Shown here: one piece after another, positions 52,636 through 63,858 of the stretch
Layout: every line of letters begins with the position of its first letter
Numbering within the stretch: position 1 is the stretch's first letter
Origin: an uncultured Lachnospiraceae bacterium
GTDB taxonomy: Bacteria; Bacillota; Clostridia; Lachnospirales; Lachnospiraceae
Reading direction: 5' to 3'
DNA: 64,000 nt
Assembly (NCBI GenBank): GCA_946558465.1
Contig: CAMNTM010000008.1
Location: 80,668 to 144,667 of the forward strand
Position numbers and translations under genes: made by a program
Notes under the pieces: model-generated
Told to the model about the DNA's origin: nothing
Database searches by the model: none
The model's input: only the letters and a program-made list of their open reading frames with translations

Positions 52636-54402
52636 ATGAAGAAAATAATGGATTTGATTGCTGAGGAGCTGGCAGAAGCATTTGAAGGTGCCGGATATGA
52701 CAGGGGACTGGCACGAGTTACACTGTCAAATCGTCCGGATCTGTGTGAATATCAGTGTAACGGCGCAATGGCGGGAGCGAAAGCCTATAAAAAGGCGCCG
52801 GTTATGATTGCAGGCGACGTAGTAAAGAGACTTACGGACAGGAAGTATATAGAAGAGGTACAGGCAGTAAATCCGGGATTTATCAATATAAAACTGTCTG
52901 CCGGGGCGGCTGCCTCATATCTGAACGAGATGAAGGAGGACGAAAGACTTGGGTTAGAAGAGGTTAAGAAGCCGCAGATGCTATTGATTGACTATGGCGG
53001 ACCGAATGTGGCAAAGCCTCTTCACGTAGGGCATCTCCGCTCTGCAATTATCGGAGAGAGTGTGAAGCGTATTGCAAGGAAGATGGGACATAAGGTGCTT
53101 GGGGATATCCATCTGGGTGACTGGGGATATCAGATGGGGCTGATTATCACAGAATTAAAGGAACGCAAGCCGGATCTTCCGTATTTTGACGAGGCGTTTG
53201 AAGGAGAGTATCCGAAGGAGGCGCCGTTTACCATCGGTGAGCTGGAGGAAATCTATCCTGCAGCCAGTGCCAGGGCAAAAGAAGACGAGGCGTATCGTGA
53301 GAGGGCGCTTCATGCCACCTGTCTTCTGCAGAACGGGCATAGGGGATGCCGGGCTGTGTGGAATCATATTATGCAGGTGTCGGTATCGGATTTGAAAAAG
53401 AATTATGCGAATCTTAATGTAGATTTTGATTTGTGGAAGGGAGAGGCGGATGCACAGGAATTTATTCCGGATATGATTGAACGGCTGAAGGCGGAAGGGT
53501 ATGCGCATATTGACGAGGGTGCGCTTGTTATTGACGTGCAGGAGGAAAGCGATACGAAGGAGATTCCTCCCTGTATGATTCAAAAGTCAGACGGTGCTTC
53601 TCTTTATGGTACAACAGATCTTGCAACTCTGGTACAAAGAGAGCGTGACTATACTCCGGATAAGATTGTCTATGTGGTGGACAAGCGCCAGGAGCTTCAT
53701 TTTGTGCAGGTGTTCCGGGCGGCGAAGAAAGCGGGCATTGTCTCGGAGCGGACGGAGCTTAAATTCTTAGGCTTCGGAACGATGAACGGGAAGGATGGAA
53801 AGCCCTTTAAAACAAGAGAGGGCGGCGTGATGCGGCTGGAGAATCTTATCGCGGAGATTGAAGATGAAATGTATAAGAAGATTACCGACAACCGGACCGT
53901 GGAGGCTGACGAGGCAGGAAGGACAGCGAAAATTGTAGGCATTGCAGCAATTAAGTACGGGGATCTTTCAAACCAGGCGTCAAAGGATTATGTGTTTGAT
54001 GTGGACCGGTTTACTTCTTTTGAAGGAAATACGGGACCATACATTTTGTATACGATTGTCCGGATTAAGTCCATTTTGAATAAATATACAGGAGAGGGGA
54101 ATTCTCTTGACGGTCTTAAGATAAAGGGCGCCGGAAGCAGCAGTGAGAAAGCGCTTATGCTGGAGGCGGCAAAATACAATGAGGTTATGGAGACTGCGTA
54201 TGAAGAGCTTGCGCCGCATAAAATCTGCGCCTATATCTATGACCTTGCGAATGCATTTAACCGGTTTTATCACGAGACGAAGATATTAACGGAGGCAGAT
54301 GAAGAGACAAGGAAAAGTTATATTGCGCTTCTGATTCTTACGAAGGAGGTGCTGGAGTCCTGTATTGACGTGCTGGGCTTTGAGGCGCCGGAGAGGATGT
54401 AA
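52636..54402 (+). CDS. argS: Arginyl-tRNA synthetase
   Basis: 588 residues of class I arginyl-tRNA synthetase. The N-terminal additional domain (about 1-105) includes the AVNPGFINIKLS segment. The HIGH motif appears as PNVAKPLHVGHLRS near residue 124 and the KMSK-equivalent as KPFKTREGG near 390. The C-terminal anticodon-binding helix bundle (DALR domain) ends LGFEAPERM. I start at ATG 52636 with AAAGGACGAG upstream; an earlier in-frame ATG at 52615 lacks a site. The alanyl-tRNA editing gene follows 3 bases after the stop, so the two are translated from one message. Confidence 0.95.
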   Translation: MKKIMDLIAEELAEAFEGAGYDRGLARVTLSNRPDLCEYQCNGAMAGAKAYKKAPVMIAGDVVKRLTDRKYIEEVQAVNPGFINIKLSAGAAASYLNEMKEDERLGLEEVKKPQMLLIDYGGPNVAKPLHVGHLRSAIIGESVKRIARKMGHKVLGDIHLGDWGYQMGLIITELKERKPDLPYFDEAFEGEYPKEAPFTIGELEEIYPAASARAKEDEAYRERALHATCLLQNGHRGCRAVWNHIMQVSVSDLKKNYANLNVDFDLWKGEADAQEFIPDMIERLKAEGYAHIDEGALVIDVQEESDTKEIPPCMIQKSDGASLYGTTDLATLVQRERDYTPDKIVYVVDKRQELHFVQVFRAAKKAGIVSERTELKFLGFGTMNGKDGKPFKTREGGVMRLENLIAEIEDEMYKKITDNRTVEADEAGRTAKIVGIAAIKYGDLSNQASKDYVFDVDRFTSFEGNTGPYILYTIVRIKSILNKYTGEGNSLDGLKIKGAGSSSEKALMLEAAKYNEVMETAYEELAPHKICAYIYDLANAFNRFYHETKILTEADEETRKSYIALLILTKEVLESCIDVLGFEAPERM

Positions 54403-54405
54403 AAG

Positions 54406-55635
54406 ATGACAGAGAAACTGTATTATACGGACAGCCATATTAAGGAATTTGATGCGGTTGTCCGGGAATGCATTCAGGCAGATGACGGGTACAGGGTGGT
54501 TCTTGACAGGACTGCTTTTTTCCCGGAAGGGGGAGGACAGTATGCTGATACCGGTTTTCTCGTGGTGCAGGACAAAAAAGAGGCTGAAGCCGGAATGAAA
54601 GATGATACAGAAGCCGGGGCAGATAACGGAGAGAGCATACGAGTTCTGGATGCCCATGAGAAGAGCGGTATTATCTATCATTATACGGACAGGCCGCTTG
54701 CCGCCGGTACGCCGGTAAGGGGATGGATTGACTGGGAGAGGCGTTTTGAGAGCATGCAGCAGCATACCGGGGAGCATATTATCTCAGGGCTGGTACATGG
54801 GAGATTTGGCTACAATAATGTGGGCTTTCATCTGGGAGCCGATTACTGTACGATGGATTTTGACGGACCGATTACGAAGGAGGAGCTGACGGAAATCGAG
54901 CTTGAGGCAAACCGGACCGTCTATCGGAATTTGGATATTGAGGTGCTGTACCCATCTAAGGAGGCCCTTAAAAATATGGAGTACCGGAGTAAAATCGAGA
55001 TTGAAGGACAGGTGCGTATTGTAAATATACCGGGCGTGGATACCTGTGCCTGCTGTGCGCCTCATGTGAAAAAAACCGGGGAAATCGGAAATATCAAGCT
55101 GGTCAATATGGTAAATTATAAAGGCGGGGAGCGTATCTATATGCTCTGCGGCTTCCGCGCGCTTACAGACTATAAGGAAAAAGAAGAGAGCGCGAAAGCT
55201 ATCTCTGCGCTTCTGTGCGCGAAGGAGTCGGAGATAGCAGAGGCAGTCGGCCGTCTTAAGGAGGAGCAGGTATCTCTGAAGGGAAAGATAACGGAGCTGA
55301 AGCGCAGGATCTTAAAGTACCGGGCGGAGGAGATAGACGTATCCAAAGCTGTAACAGCCATATTTGATAAGGAGCTGGAGGGAAATGAGCCGCGGGAGCT
55401 TATGAATCAGCTGCTTGAGCGGGGAGCAAAGGTATGTGCGGTTTTTGCCGGAACCGATGCGGACGGATACCGGTATGTGATAGGAAGTCATTCAGAGGAT
55501 GTCAGGCCGTTCAGCAAGAGGCTGAATGAGACATTCCACGGACGAGGCGGCGGAAAGCCGGAGATGGTACAGGGCTCCCTTACCGGAACGGAAGACGCGG
55601 TCAGAAAGGCTTGTGTAGAAGGAAATGAGATTTAA
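54406..55635 (+). CDS. Alanyl-tRNA editing protein (AlaX-L type with DHHA1 domain)
   Basis: 409 residues. An N-terminal tRNA editing region has FFPEGGGQYADTG and the zinc-binding HTGEHII, then C-A-C-C-A-P-H near residue 216. A coiled coil (about 265-300) leads to a C-terminal DHHA1 domain ending FHGRGGGKPEMVQGS. It hydrolyses Ser- or Gly-mischarged tRNA(Ala) in trans. It corresponds to the editing and C-Ala parts of AlaRS without the catalytic domain. The ATG is 3 bases after argS, a conserved-looking pairing of two tRNA quality genes. Confidence 0.9.
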   Translation: MTEKLYYTDSHIKEFDAVVRECIQADDGYRVVLDRTAFFPEGGGQYADTGFLVVQDKKEAEAGMKDDTEAGADNGESIRVLDAHEKSGIIYHYTDRPLAAGTPVRGWIDWERRFESMQQHTGEHIISGLVHGRFGYNNVGFHLGADYCTMDFDGPITKEELTEIELEANRTVYRNLDIEVLYPSKEALKNMEYRSKIEIEGQVRIVNIPGVDTCACCAPHVKKTGEIGNIKLVNMVNYKGGERIYMLCGFRALTDYKEKEESAKAISALLCAKESEIAEAVGRLKEEQVSLKGKITELKRRILKYRAEEIDVSKAVTAIFDKELEGNEPRELMNQLLERGAKVCAVFAGTDADGYRYVIGSHSEDVRPFSKRLNETFHGRGGGKPEMVQGSLTGTEDAVRKACVEGNEI

Positions 55636-55698
55636 AGGGATTCTTTGATGAAATAAGAAAACATAATCCGGCTGTTATTATCCGGGTCAACCGGTAGT

Positions 55699-55726
55699 GG
55701 AACTGCTAAAATCCACTGTCAGTTCC
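55699..55726 (+). other. Hairpin after the argS/alanyl-editing pair
   Basis: GGAACTG (55699-55705) pairs with CAGTTCC (55720-55726) with a 14-base loop. The T tract that follows is poor, so termination is uncertain. Confidence 0.3.
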
Positions 55727-55775
55727 TTCTATGGGGGTGTTTAGTTAAGTAGGATAGCTGTAAGGAGGTCAGGAA

Positions 55776-56255
55776 ATGAAGCAAATGAATCAAGAAGCAA
55801 TGGGAGAATTCATCGCTGAATGTCGTAAGAAAAAAAAGCTTACACAAATGCAGCTGGCTGAAAAGCTTAACATTACCAATCGAGCAGTTTCAAAATGGGA
55901 AAATGCAAAGAGCTGTCCGGATGTATCCATTATGCTGGAATTATGTGATATTCTGGGAATTACCGTAAATGAGCTGCTTTCGGGAGAAAGGATTACTACT
56001 ATGGAAAATTATCAGAAAAAAGCGGAAGAGAATCTTATTGAACTGCAGCATAAGAAGGAGAAGGCGCGAAAGGACCTGTCAAGAATAGAATTTATATGGT
56101 TGATAATAGCACTGTTGCTGGGTCCGGTGCATTTTGCCATAAACTATTATTATCCTGAGAATAAGGGCACAGGGATTGGAATTTTGATTATGATAATCGG
56201 ATTTGTAATGTTTGCCTCTTATTTTGTAAGGCATTATGAAATCAGGCTTAAGTAA
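55776..56255 (+). CDS. XRE family regulator with two C-terminal membrane helices
   Basis: 159 residues. The N-terminal XRE helix-turn-helix (MGEFIAECRKKKKLTQMQLAE, then ITNRAVSKWENAKSCPDV) is followed by a linker with coiled-coil character (about 80-105). Two hydrophobic helices follow near 107-128 and 135-152. Membrane-tethered XRE proteins of this type are common in clostridia, and their targets are mostly unknown. AAGGAGGTC precedes the ATG. A hairpin follows the gene. Confidence 0.83.
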   Translation: MKQMNQEAMGEFIAECRKKKKLTQMQLAEKLNITNRAVSKWENAKSCPDVSIMLELCDILGITVNELLSGERITTMENYQKKAEENLIELQHKKEKARKDLSRIEFIWLIIALLLGPVHFAINYYYPENKGTGIGILIMIIGFVMFASYFVRHYEIRLK

Positions 56256-56267
56256 AATGTGATAATT

Positions 56268-56301
56268 TACCCTCAGTGTACAGGAGGACACACTGAGGGT
56301 A
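56268..56301. terminator. Hairpin after the membrane XRE gene
   Basis: A perfect 12-base inverted repeat TACCCTCAGTGT/ACACTGAGGGTA (56268-56279 with 56290-56301) with a 10-base loop. It lacks a T run, so it is a possible but not typical terminator. Confidence 0.5.
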
Positions 56302-56364
56302 TAATGCTATAGACAGCTTAGTACGAATATTAGTCAAATGATGCAGGAAACGGAGGCTGGAAAT

Positions 56365-57090
56365 GTGAAAAAAACAAACAGAAAATTACAGCTGGCGCTG
56401 TCAACGGCAGCGATGCTTTTACTTATTATTGCCGTGCTTCTTACCAGCTTTCAGATTGCCGTCTATGGAGATCCGGAGTATGGCTTTTATAAGGATTTGT
56501 ATGAAAAATATCAGGTAACCGGAGAGCTTAATATGGAGCTTGAGGATGTTATGACAGTAACAGATTATATGATGGCATATCTGATCGGAGAAGAGGAAGA
56601 GCTTTCGATTGTAACCGATGTTGACGGAAGGAAACAGGATTTTTTTAATGAGCAGGACCGCCTGCATATGGCAGATGTGAGGAATCTGTTCCTCGGAGGA
56701 CTTAAACTTCGGACAGTTCTTCTTATATTGGCGGCTGTGGCAGTCCTGGTGCTGTTTTTCATGAAGGCCGATATGAGGAAGATACTTTCAAAGGCGTACT
56801 CGTGGGCGCTTGCGGTATTTTTGGCGGCGCTTGCGGCGCTGGGGATTGGGTTTGCCGTTGATTTTACCGCCTGCTTTCGTATCTTTCATGAAATATTTTT
56901 TACCAATGATTTGTGGATGTTTGACCCGGCAGAGGATTATATGATTCGTATGCTGCCGGAAGGCTTTTTTTTCGATATGGTGATTCGGATTGTGCTTATC
57001 TTTCTGGGCTTTCTTCTGGCGGTACGGGTACTTCTGTGGGTATGGAAAGGTGTTTCGGAAAAATTCAAGAATAGTAATGAAACTCGGTAG
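56365..57090 (+). CDS. DUF1461 (TIGR01906-type) integral membrane protein
   Basis: About 241 residues. A first membrane helix (near 10-32) precedes an extracytoplasmic loop with DPEYGFYKDLYEKY and QDRLHMADVRNLFLGG, then three further helices and the characteristic MLPEGFFFDMV before the last one. The HM-DV-LF element identifies the DUF1461 family, which has no known function. I prefer the GTG at 56365 with GGAGG at 56352-56356; ATGs at 56338 and 56341 have no ribosome site. It precedes purL by 61 bases. Confidence 0.75.
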   Translation: MKKTNRKLQLALSTAAMLLLIIAVLLTSFQIAVYGDPEYGFYKDLYEKYQVTGELNMELEDVMTVTDYMMAYLIGEEEELSIVTDVDGRKQDFFNEQDRLHMADVRNLFLGGLKLRTVLLILAAVAVLVLFFMKADMRKILSKAYSWALAVFLAALAALGIGFAVDFTACFRIFHEIFFTNDLWMFDPAEDYMIRMLPEGFFFDMVIRIVLIFLGFLLAVRVLLWVWKGVSEKFKNSNETR

Positions 57091-57151
57091 AAACCATTTT
57101 GTATATGTGATACAATAATTTTATTAATGATTCTTTCATGGAGGAAAACGT

Positions 57152-60100
57152 ATGAGCAATGTAAGAAGAGTGTATGTGGAGAAAAAGGATGGATTTGGTG
57201 TACAGGCACAGGATCTGGAGCATGAAATCAGCAGTTATCTTGGCATCCAGGATGTGGAGGGTGTGCGTGTATTAATTCGATATGATGTAGAAAATATTTC
57301 AGATGAAACATTTGAAAAGGCCTGCAGAGGTGTATTTGCAGAGCCGCCTGTGGATATTTTGTATCATGAAGAATTTCCTGTGACACAGGGTTCAAGGGTC
57401 TTTTCTGTGGAATTTCTTCCGGGGCAGTTTGATCAGAGGGCCGACTCTGCAGTTCAGTGTGTGCAGTTTATTAAGGAGGATGAGCAGCCGGTTATCCGTA
57501 CGGCTGTGACCTATGTAATCGTAGGAAAGAATGGTCCTATTTCACAGGAAGAGTTTGATGCAGTGAAGGCCCACTGCATCAATCCGGTGGATTCCAGAGA
57601 AACCGGTATGGAGAAACCGGAAACTCTTGTGGAGGAATTTCCGGAGCCGGATGATGTAATTATATTTGACGGATTCCAGACGATGGGAGAGGAAAAGCTG
57701 AAGGAATTATATGCTTCTCTTGGACTTGCCATGACGTTTAAGGATTTCCGGCATATTCAGAATTATTTCTGCTCAGAGGAAAAAAGAGATCCTTCCATGA
57801 CGGAGATTCGTGTACTGGATACCTACTGGTCTGACCACTGCCGCCACACGACATTTTCTACGGAGCTTACAGATGTAGTTTTTGGCGAGGGAGACTATAA
57901 GGCGCCGATTGAGAATACATATAAGCAGTATCTGGCGGACCACAGTGAGATATTTAAAGGCAGAGAGGACAAGTTTGTGTGCCTGATGGATCTTGCTCTT
58001 ATAGCTATGAGGAAGCTTAAAAAGGAAGGGAAGCTTGCGGATCAGGAGGAGTCTGATGAGATCAATGCCTGCAGTATTGTAGTACCTGTAAAGGTGGATG
58101 GCGCAGAAGAGGAGTGGCTTGTTAATTTTAAAAATGAGACCCATAATCATCCGACGGAGATTGAACCCTTCGGAGGTGCAGCGACCTGTCTGGGCGGAGC
58201 AATCCGTGATCCGCTGTCCGGGCGTACCTATGTGTATCAGGCAATGCGTGTCACCGGTGCGGCAGACCCTACGGCGTCGGTAAAGGATACGATGAAGGGA
58301 AAGCTTCCGCAGAAGAAGCTGGTGCGCGAGGCGGCGCACGGCTACAGCTCCTATGGAAATCAGATCGGGCTTGCTACGGGAGCCGTGAAGGAAATCTATC
58401 ACCCGAATTATGTGGCAAAGCGTATGGAGATAGGAGCGGTACTAGGGGCGGCTCCGAGGCGTGCGGTTATCCGTGAGACGTCTGATCCGGGGGATATAAT
58501 TATTCTTCTCGGCGGGCGTACCGGACGCGACGGCTGCGGCGGCGCTACAGGCTCCTCAAAGGTACATACCGAGGAATCTACCCGTACCTGCGGCGCGGAG
58601 GTGCAAAAGGGCAATCCTCCTACAGAGCGCAAGATTCAGCGTTTATTCCGGAGAGAGGAAGTAAGCAGATTAATTAAAAAATGTAATGATTTCGGTGCTG
58701 GCGGTGTGTCGGTTGCCATCGGCGAACTGGCGGACGGCTTAAGAGTAGACCTTGATAAGGTTCCGAAAAAATATGCGGGACTTGACGGGACCGAGATAGC
58801 TATCTCCGAATCCCAGGAGCGGATGGCGGTTGTAGTAGACCCAAAGGATGTAGAAGAGTTTATGGGATATGCAAAGGAGGAGAATCTGGAGGCAACAGAG
58901 GTTGCGGTTGTAACAAAAGAGCCGCGTCTTGTCCTTTCCTGGAGGGGGAAAGAGATTGTGAATTTGTCCCGTGCATTTTTAGATACCAACGGAGCACACC
59001 AGGAGACGACGGTTGCAGTGGATATTCCGAATCGAAAGGACAGTATTCTGGTACGGGAGGAGGTTTCTGATGTACGGGAAAAATGGCTTTCGACGCTGTG
59101 TGATTTGAATGTGTGCTCACAGAAGGGACTGGTGGAGATGTTTGACGGCTCTATCGGCGCTGCTTCTGTATTTATGCCTCACGGGGGAAAATATCAGAAA
59201 ACAGAAACACAGGCTATGGCAGCAAGACTTCCGGTTCTTACGGGGGACTGCGATACGGTGACGATGATGAGCTATGGCTTTGATCCCTATTTGTCTACCT
59301 GGAGTCCCTATCACGGGGCCATCTATGCGGTAACAGAGTCGATAGCAAAGATTGTAGCGGCAGGCGGTGATTATCGGAAGATTCGTTTTACCTTCCAGGA
59401 ATATTTTCGTCGGATGACAGAGGATCCGCATAGATGGAGCCAGCCTTTTGCGGCGCTTCTTGGCGCCTATCATGCGCAGCTTGGATTTGGTCTTCCGTCT
59501 ATCGGAGGAAAGGACAGCATGTCAGGCACCTTTGAGGATATTGATGTGCCTCCGACCCTGGTATCCTTTGCAGTAGACATAGCATCTGAGAAGGATATGA
59601 TCACGCCGGAGCTTAAAAAGGCGGGAAATAAGCTTGTATGGCTCCGTACCCGTACGGATGAATATGACATTCCGGTATATGAGGATGTGATGGAGCAGTA
59701 TGGGAAATTTACGGCTGATATCCGTGCAGGGAGGATTGTGTCCGCATATGCGCTTGACCGTCACGGCATTGCCGCGGCAGTCAGCAAGATGGCCTTCGGC
59801 AATTGGAATGGTGTGAAGCTTGAACATAATATAGATGAAAGAGATTTATTTGTACCGGCCTTTGGAGATATTGTTGCAGAGGTTCCTGCAGACAAGGCAG
59901 GTGAGCTTTCTATTACCTATACCGTGATAGGTGAAGTGTCAGATAAGCCGATACTTTCCTATAGGGATATGGAAATCCCTCTGTGTGAGGCGGAAGAGGT
60001 ATGGTCAGGAACTCTGGAGTCAGTTTTTGCGACAAACTCCGGCTCAGAAGGACAATATGACAGAATAGAGACCGGGTTGTATCATACGGAGAATATTCAT

Positions 60101-60919
60101 ATCTGTACACACAAGCTTGGTACGCCGAAGGTGTTTATTCCGGTATTCCCAGGGACAAACTGTGAATACGACAGTGCCAGGGCATTCGAGAGGGCAGGCG
60201 CCGAAACGATTGTGAAAGTATTTCGTAATATGAGCGCGTCAGATATCATTGACTCTGTAGATGTATTTGAAAAGGCAATCGGCGAATCGCAGATTATTAT
60301 GTTCCCAGGAGGCTTCAGTGCCGGTGATGAGCCGGATGGGTCTGCCAAATTTTTTGCGACGGCGTTTCAGAATGCGAAGATGAAGGAGGCAGTAGAAAAG
60401 CTTCTTCATGAGCGCGACGGGCTGGTGTTAGGTATCTGCAACGGTTTCCAGACGCTTGTTAAGCTGGGACTTGTTCCAAACGGTGAGATTACAGGGCAGA
60501 CAGCCGATTCTCCCACGCTGACTTACAATACGATTGGACGGCATATTTCCAAGATGGTATATACAAAGGTTGTTTCAAATAAATCACCGTGGCTGTCCAT
60601 GGCCGAGCTTGGCGGTGTCTATACGAATCCGGCGTCTCACGGGGAGGGAAGATTCGTGGCAGGTAAGGAATGGCTTGAGAAGCTTTTTGCAAACGGCCAG
60701 GTGGCAACACAGTACTGTGATTTTGCGGGAAACATTACGATGCATGAGGAATGGAATGTCAACGGCTCTTATTGTGCAGTCGAGGGTATCACAAGTCCAG
60801 ACGGGCGTGTATTTGGTAAAATGGCACATTCCGAGAGACGTGCGCGTTCAGTCGCTGTGAATATCTACGGAGAGCAGGATATGAAGATATTTGAGTCCGG
60901 TGTGGCATATTTCAGGTAA
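57152..60919 (+). CDS. purL: Phosphoribosylformylglycinamidine synthase, single-chain
   Basis: 1255 residues containing all parts of FGAM synthase, which converts FGAR, ATP and glutamine to FGAM in purine synthesis. An N-terminal PurS-like region (1 to about 150) leads to two AIR-synthase-like halves, with NETHNHPTEIEPFGGAATCLGG and IGGKDSMSGTF as nucleotide-binding loops. The C-terminal class I glutaminase has nucleophile Cys1096 in LGICNGFQTL and His in SHGEGRF. The sequence resembles the clostridial clade rather than the proteobacterial PurL. GGAGG precedes the ATG. It is transcribed as a single gene with its own terminator and is not in a pur operon here. Confidence 0.96.
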   Translation: MSNVRRVYVEKKDGFGVQAQDLEHEISSYLGIQDVEGVRVLIRYDVENISDETFEKACRGVFAEPPVDILYHEEFPVTQGSRVFSVEFLPGQFDQRADSAVQCVQFIKEDEQPVIRTAVTYVIVGKNGPISQEEFDAVKAHCINPVDSRETGMEKPETLVEEFPEPDDVIIFDGFQTMGEEKLKELYASLGLAMTFKDFRHIQNYFCSEEKRDPSMTEIRVLDTYWSDHCRHTTFSTELTDVVFGEGDYKAPIENTYKQYLADHSEIFKGREDKFVCLMDLALIAMRKLKKEGKLADQEESDEINACSIVVPVKVDGAEEEWLVNFKNETHNHPTEIEPFGGAATCLGGAIRDPLSGRTYVYQAMRVTGAADPTASVKDTMKGKLPQKKLVREAAHGYSSYGNQIGLATGAVKEIYHPNYVAKRMEIGAVLGAAPRRAVIRETSDPGDIIILLGGRTGRDGCGGATGSSKVHTEESTRTCGAEVQKGNPPTERKIQRLFRREEVSRLIKKCNDFGAGGVSVAIGELADGLRVDLDKVPKKYAGLDGTEIAISESQERMAVVVDPKDVEEFMGYAKEENLEATEVAVVTKEPRLVLSWRGKEIVNLSRAFLDTNGAHQETTVAVDIPNRKDSILVREEVSDVREKWLSTLCDLNVCSQKGLVEMFDGSIGAASVFMPHGGKYQKTETQAMAARLPVLTGDCDTVTMMSYGFDPYLSTWSPYHGAIYAVTESIAKIVAAGGDYRKIRFTFQEYFRRMTEDPHRWSQPFAALLGAYHAQLGFGLPSIGGKDSMSGTFEDIDVPPTLVSFAVDIASEKDMITPELKKAGNKLVWLRTRTDEYDIPVYEDVMEQYGKFTADIRAGRIVSAYALDRHGIAAAVSKMAFGNWNGVKLEHNIDERDLFVPAFGDIVAEVPADKAGELSITYTVIGEVSDKPILSYRDMEIPLCEAEEVWSGTLESVFATNSGSEGQYDRIETGLYHTENIHICTHKLGTPKVFIPVFPGTNCEYDSARAFERAGAETIVKVFRNMSASDIIDSVDVFEKAIGESQIIMFPGGFSAGDEPDGSAKFFATAFQNAKMKEAVEKLLHERDGLVLGICNGFQTLVKLGLVPNGEITGQTADSPTLTYNTIGRHISKMVYTKVVSNKSPWLSMAELGGVYTNPASHGEGRFVAGKEWLEKLFANGQVATQYCDFAGNITMHEEWNVNGSYCAVEGITSPDGRVFGKMAHSERRARSVAVNIYGEQDMKIFESGVAYFR

Positions 60920-60934
60920 ATTATAAATGATATA

Positions 60935-60979
60935 AAAACAGGCGGGAAGTGTAAAAGAGACTTTTCCTGCCTGTTTTTA
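60935..60979 (+). terminator. Intrinsic terminator of purL
   Basis: AAAACAGGCGGGAAGT (60935-60950) pairs with ACTTTTCCTGCCTGTTTT (60960-60977) with small irregularities, ending in TTTTT. It lies 16 bases after the purL stop. Confidence 0.8.
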
Positions 60980-61063
60980 CAGATGACCAGGGAAATTCTT
61001 CCGGTGTCTGACAGAGATGAAAAGTCAGGAAATTCAATGTGAAATATGAAGGAGGGAAAGAGG

Positions 61064-62182
61064 ATGGACAAAAAACAATTGAAAAGAACTATAAAAAGGT
61101 CTGTCTTAATTCTTATCATGAGCATACTGACAGCCGGCTGTGCAGGAACTGTCAAGGAGAGCGATATTACAGGAAAAATCTATGTTTACGAAAAAGAGGG
61201 CTTCGGAGGAGATTTTACTATTCAAATCAAAGATGACGGGACTTTTGAGTATTATGAAGGTCCTTTAAGCAGCTACTTAGGAGTGGGTAAGTGGACATTA
61301 GAGGATAATATACTGTGCCTTACAGAAGAGGCTGAAATGGGAGAAGCTTCCCGAAATTATTTTAAAGTCGAAGAAAATGCGCTGGTGTTTCAGGATAAGA
61401 AATCAAAAAATTTTCCCTATGTAAAGGTTTCTGAAGGGGAAAAATTTACCGCAGCCAGTCAGGAATCAAAAGACGGACAAAGCGAACAGGAAGCAGAGGA
61501 TGTCAAGAGCAGCCGGAAATCGGAGGATGAACAGATGAAAAACAGTCAGAATAACGCGTCGAGATGGAAAAATCTGACGGTGAGAGAGTACGCCGATCTT
61601 CTTAAGGAGGCGGGAATTACAGAGCTTACAGAGGGAGATATCACCCAGGTGGAGGGCTGGCTTGATGAGATGCCGGAGGATGTAAAAGAGGCGCTTAATG
61701 CCGAACAGGTGCCGGCTTTTCTTTTGCTGACGGTTGGAGCAGGGGAGTTCGATTTTGATACTCTGGAGTGGACTCCGTCTTCCCGGCAGATATATTGCTT
61801 TGATTTGGAGGCTTTTAATATTGACCAGATGTATACCTATTTTCTGGAGGGAGTTCTGGCGATCAACGAAGGAGAGTTTGAAATTACACAGATAGAAGAA
61901 AAGCTTAGCAGGGAACAGACAGATAAGGGACCGAAGAGCCACAAAATCCAGTTCAAATGCAATGAAACGAAATATGAATATGACGCAGAGGTGCTGTATG
62001 ATTGGTTTGATACAGGCATACTGGATTATATGAACCGTGTGCTTGAAAAGGAGGGGATCTCAAAGCGGCTTTATTTTATGGGAGACGGGTATCAAGAATG
62101 TATCGTTTTGTATTGTACGCAGGAGTGGGCAGAAAACTTTAACCGGCTGACAGGGTGCCGCTTGATGGATACGGCCAAGTAA
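61064..62182 (+). CDS. Uncharacterised lipoprotein
   Basis: 372 residues. A basic n-region and hydrophobic stretch end in a lipobox LTAGC with acyl-Cys26. Residues about 35-125 look like a small beta domain (GKIYVYEKEGFGGDFTIQI, then GVGKWTLEDNILCL), similar in style to lipocalin-like stress or copper-resistance lipoproteins. A Lys/Glu/Ser-rich linker (about 130-165) leads to a second alpha/beta domain with FDLEAFNIDQMYTYFLEG. I do not recognise the family. ATG 61064 has GGAGG at 61051-61055. It is flanked by terminators, so it is probably a single-gene transcript. Confidence 0.72.
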   Translation: MDKKQLKRTIKRSVLILIMSILTAGCAGTVKESDITGKIYVYEKEGFGGDFTIQIKDDGTFEYYEGPLSSYLGVGKWTLEDNILCLTEEAEMGEASRNYFKVEENALVFQDKKSKNFPYVKVSEGEKFTAASQESKDGQSEQEAEDVKSSRKSEDEQMKNSQNNASRWKNLTVREYADLLKEAGITELTEGDITQVEGWLDEMPEDVKEALNAEQVPAFLLLTVGAGEFDFDTLEWTPSSRQIYCFDLEAFNIDQMYTYFLEGVLAINEGEFEITQIEEKLSREQTDKGPKSHKIQFKCNETKYEYDAEVLYDWFDTGILDYMNRVLEKEGISKRLYFMGDGYQECIVLYCTQEWAENFNRLTGCRLMDTAK

Positions 62183-62248
62183 AGGGCGGCGGAAGGAAGA
62201 TATCTGTTTGAACCATGTTTTGCTGGAATGAGAATATGCAGATATAAA

Positions 62249-62275
62249 ATAAAAAAGCATCATAAAATTATGATG
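62249..62275 (-). terminator. Minus-oriented terminator-like hairpin without a matching gene
   Basis: CATCATAA (62258-62265) pairs with TTATGATG (62268-62275). On the minus strand it is followed by C and six T residues. The plus strand has no T run after the stem. No leftward gene lies to its right, so its purpose is unclear. Confidence 0.4.
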
Positions 62276-62374
62276 ACAGCACGATTTCATCGAAAGATAT
62301 AAAGGTGTATTTCTTAAAAATGCAGGAAATGAATATAAAAATTGCAAAAAAACAAAAAAGTTCAAAAAAAATTC

Positions 62375-62403
62375 TTGTGTTCTCCAGAGAAATCCTTTAC
62401 AAT
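62375..62403 (+). promoter_or_regulatory. Promoter of gdhA
   Basis: TTGTGT (62375-62380) and TACAAT (62398-62403) are 17 bases apart, with an A-rich upstream region that could act as an UP element. The start codon is 34 bases downstream of the -10 element. Confidence 0.6.
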
Positions 62404-62424
62404 GTTAAAGGATAAAAGTATTAG

Positions 62425-63771
<1,347 letters not shown>

Positions 63772-63858
63772 AGGCGGTTAAGGATTAAATTTAGTGCGGC
63801 TGATACTGGTATGAGTAATTATATAAGCCGGTATGTTATAAGAACTGGCAAATGACAG

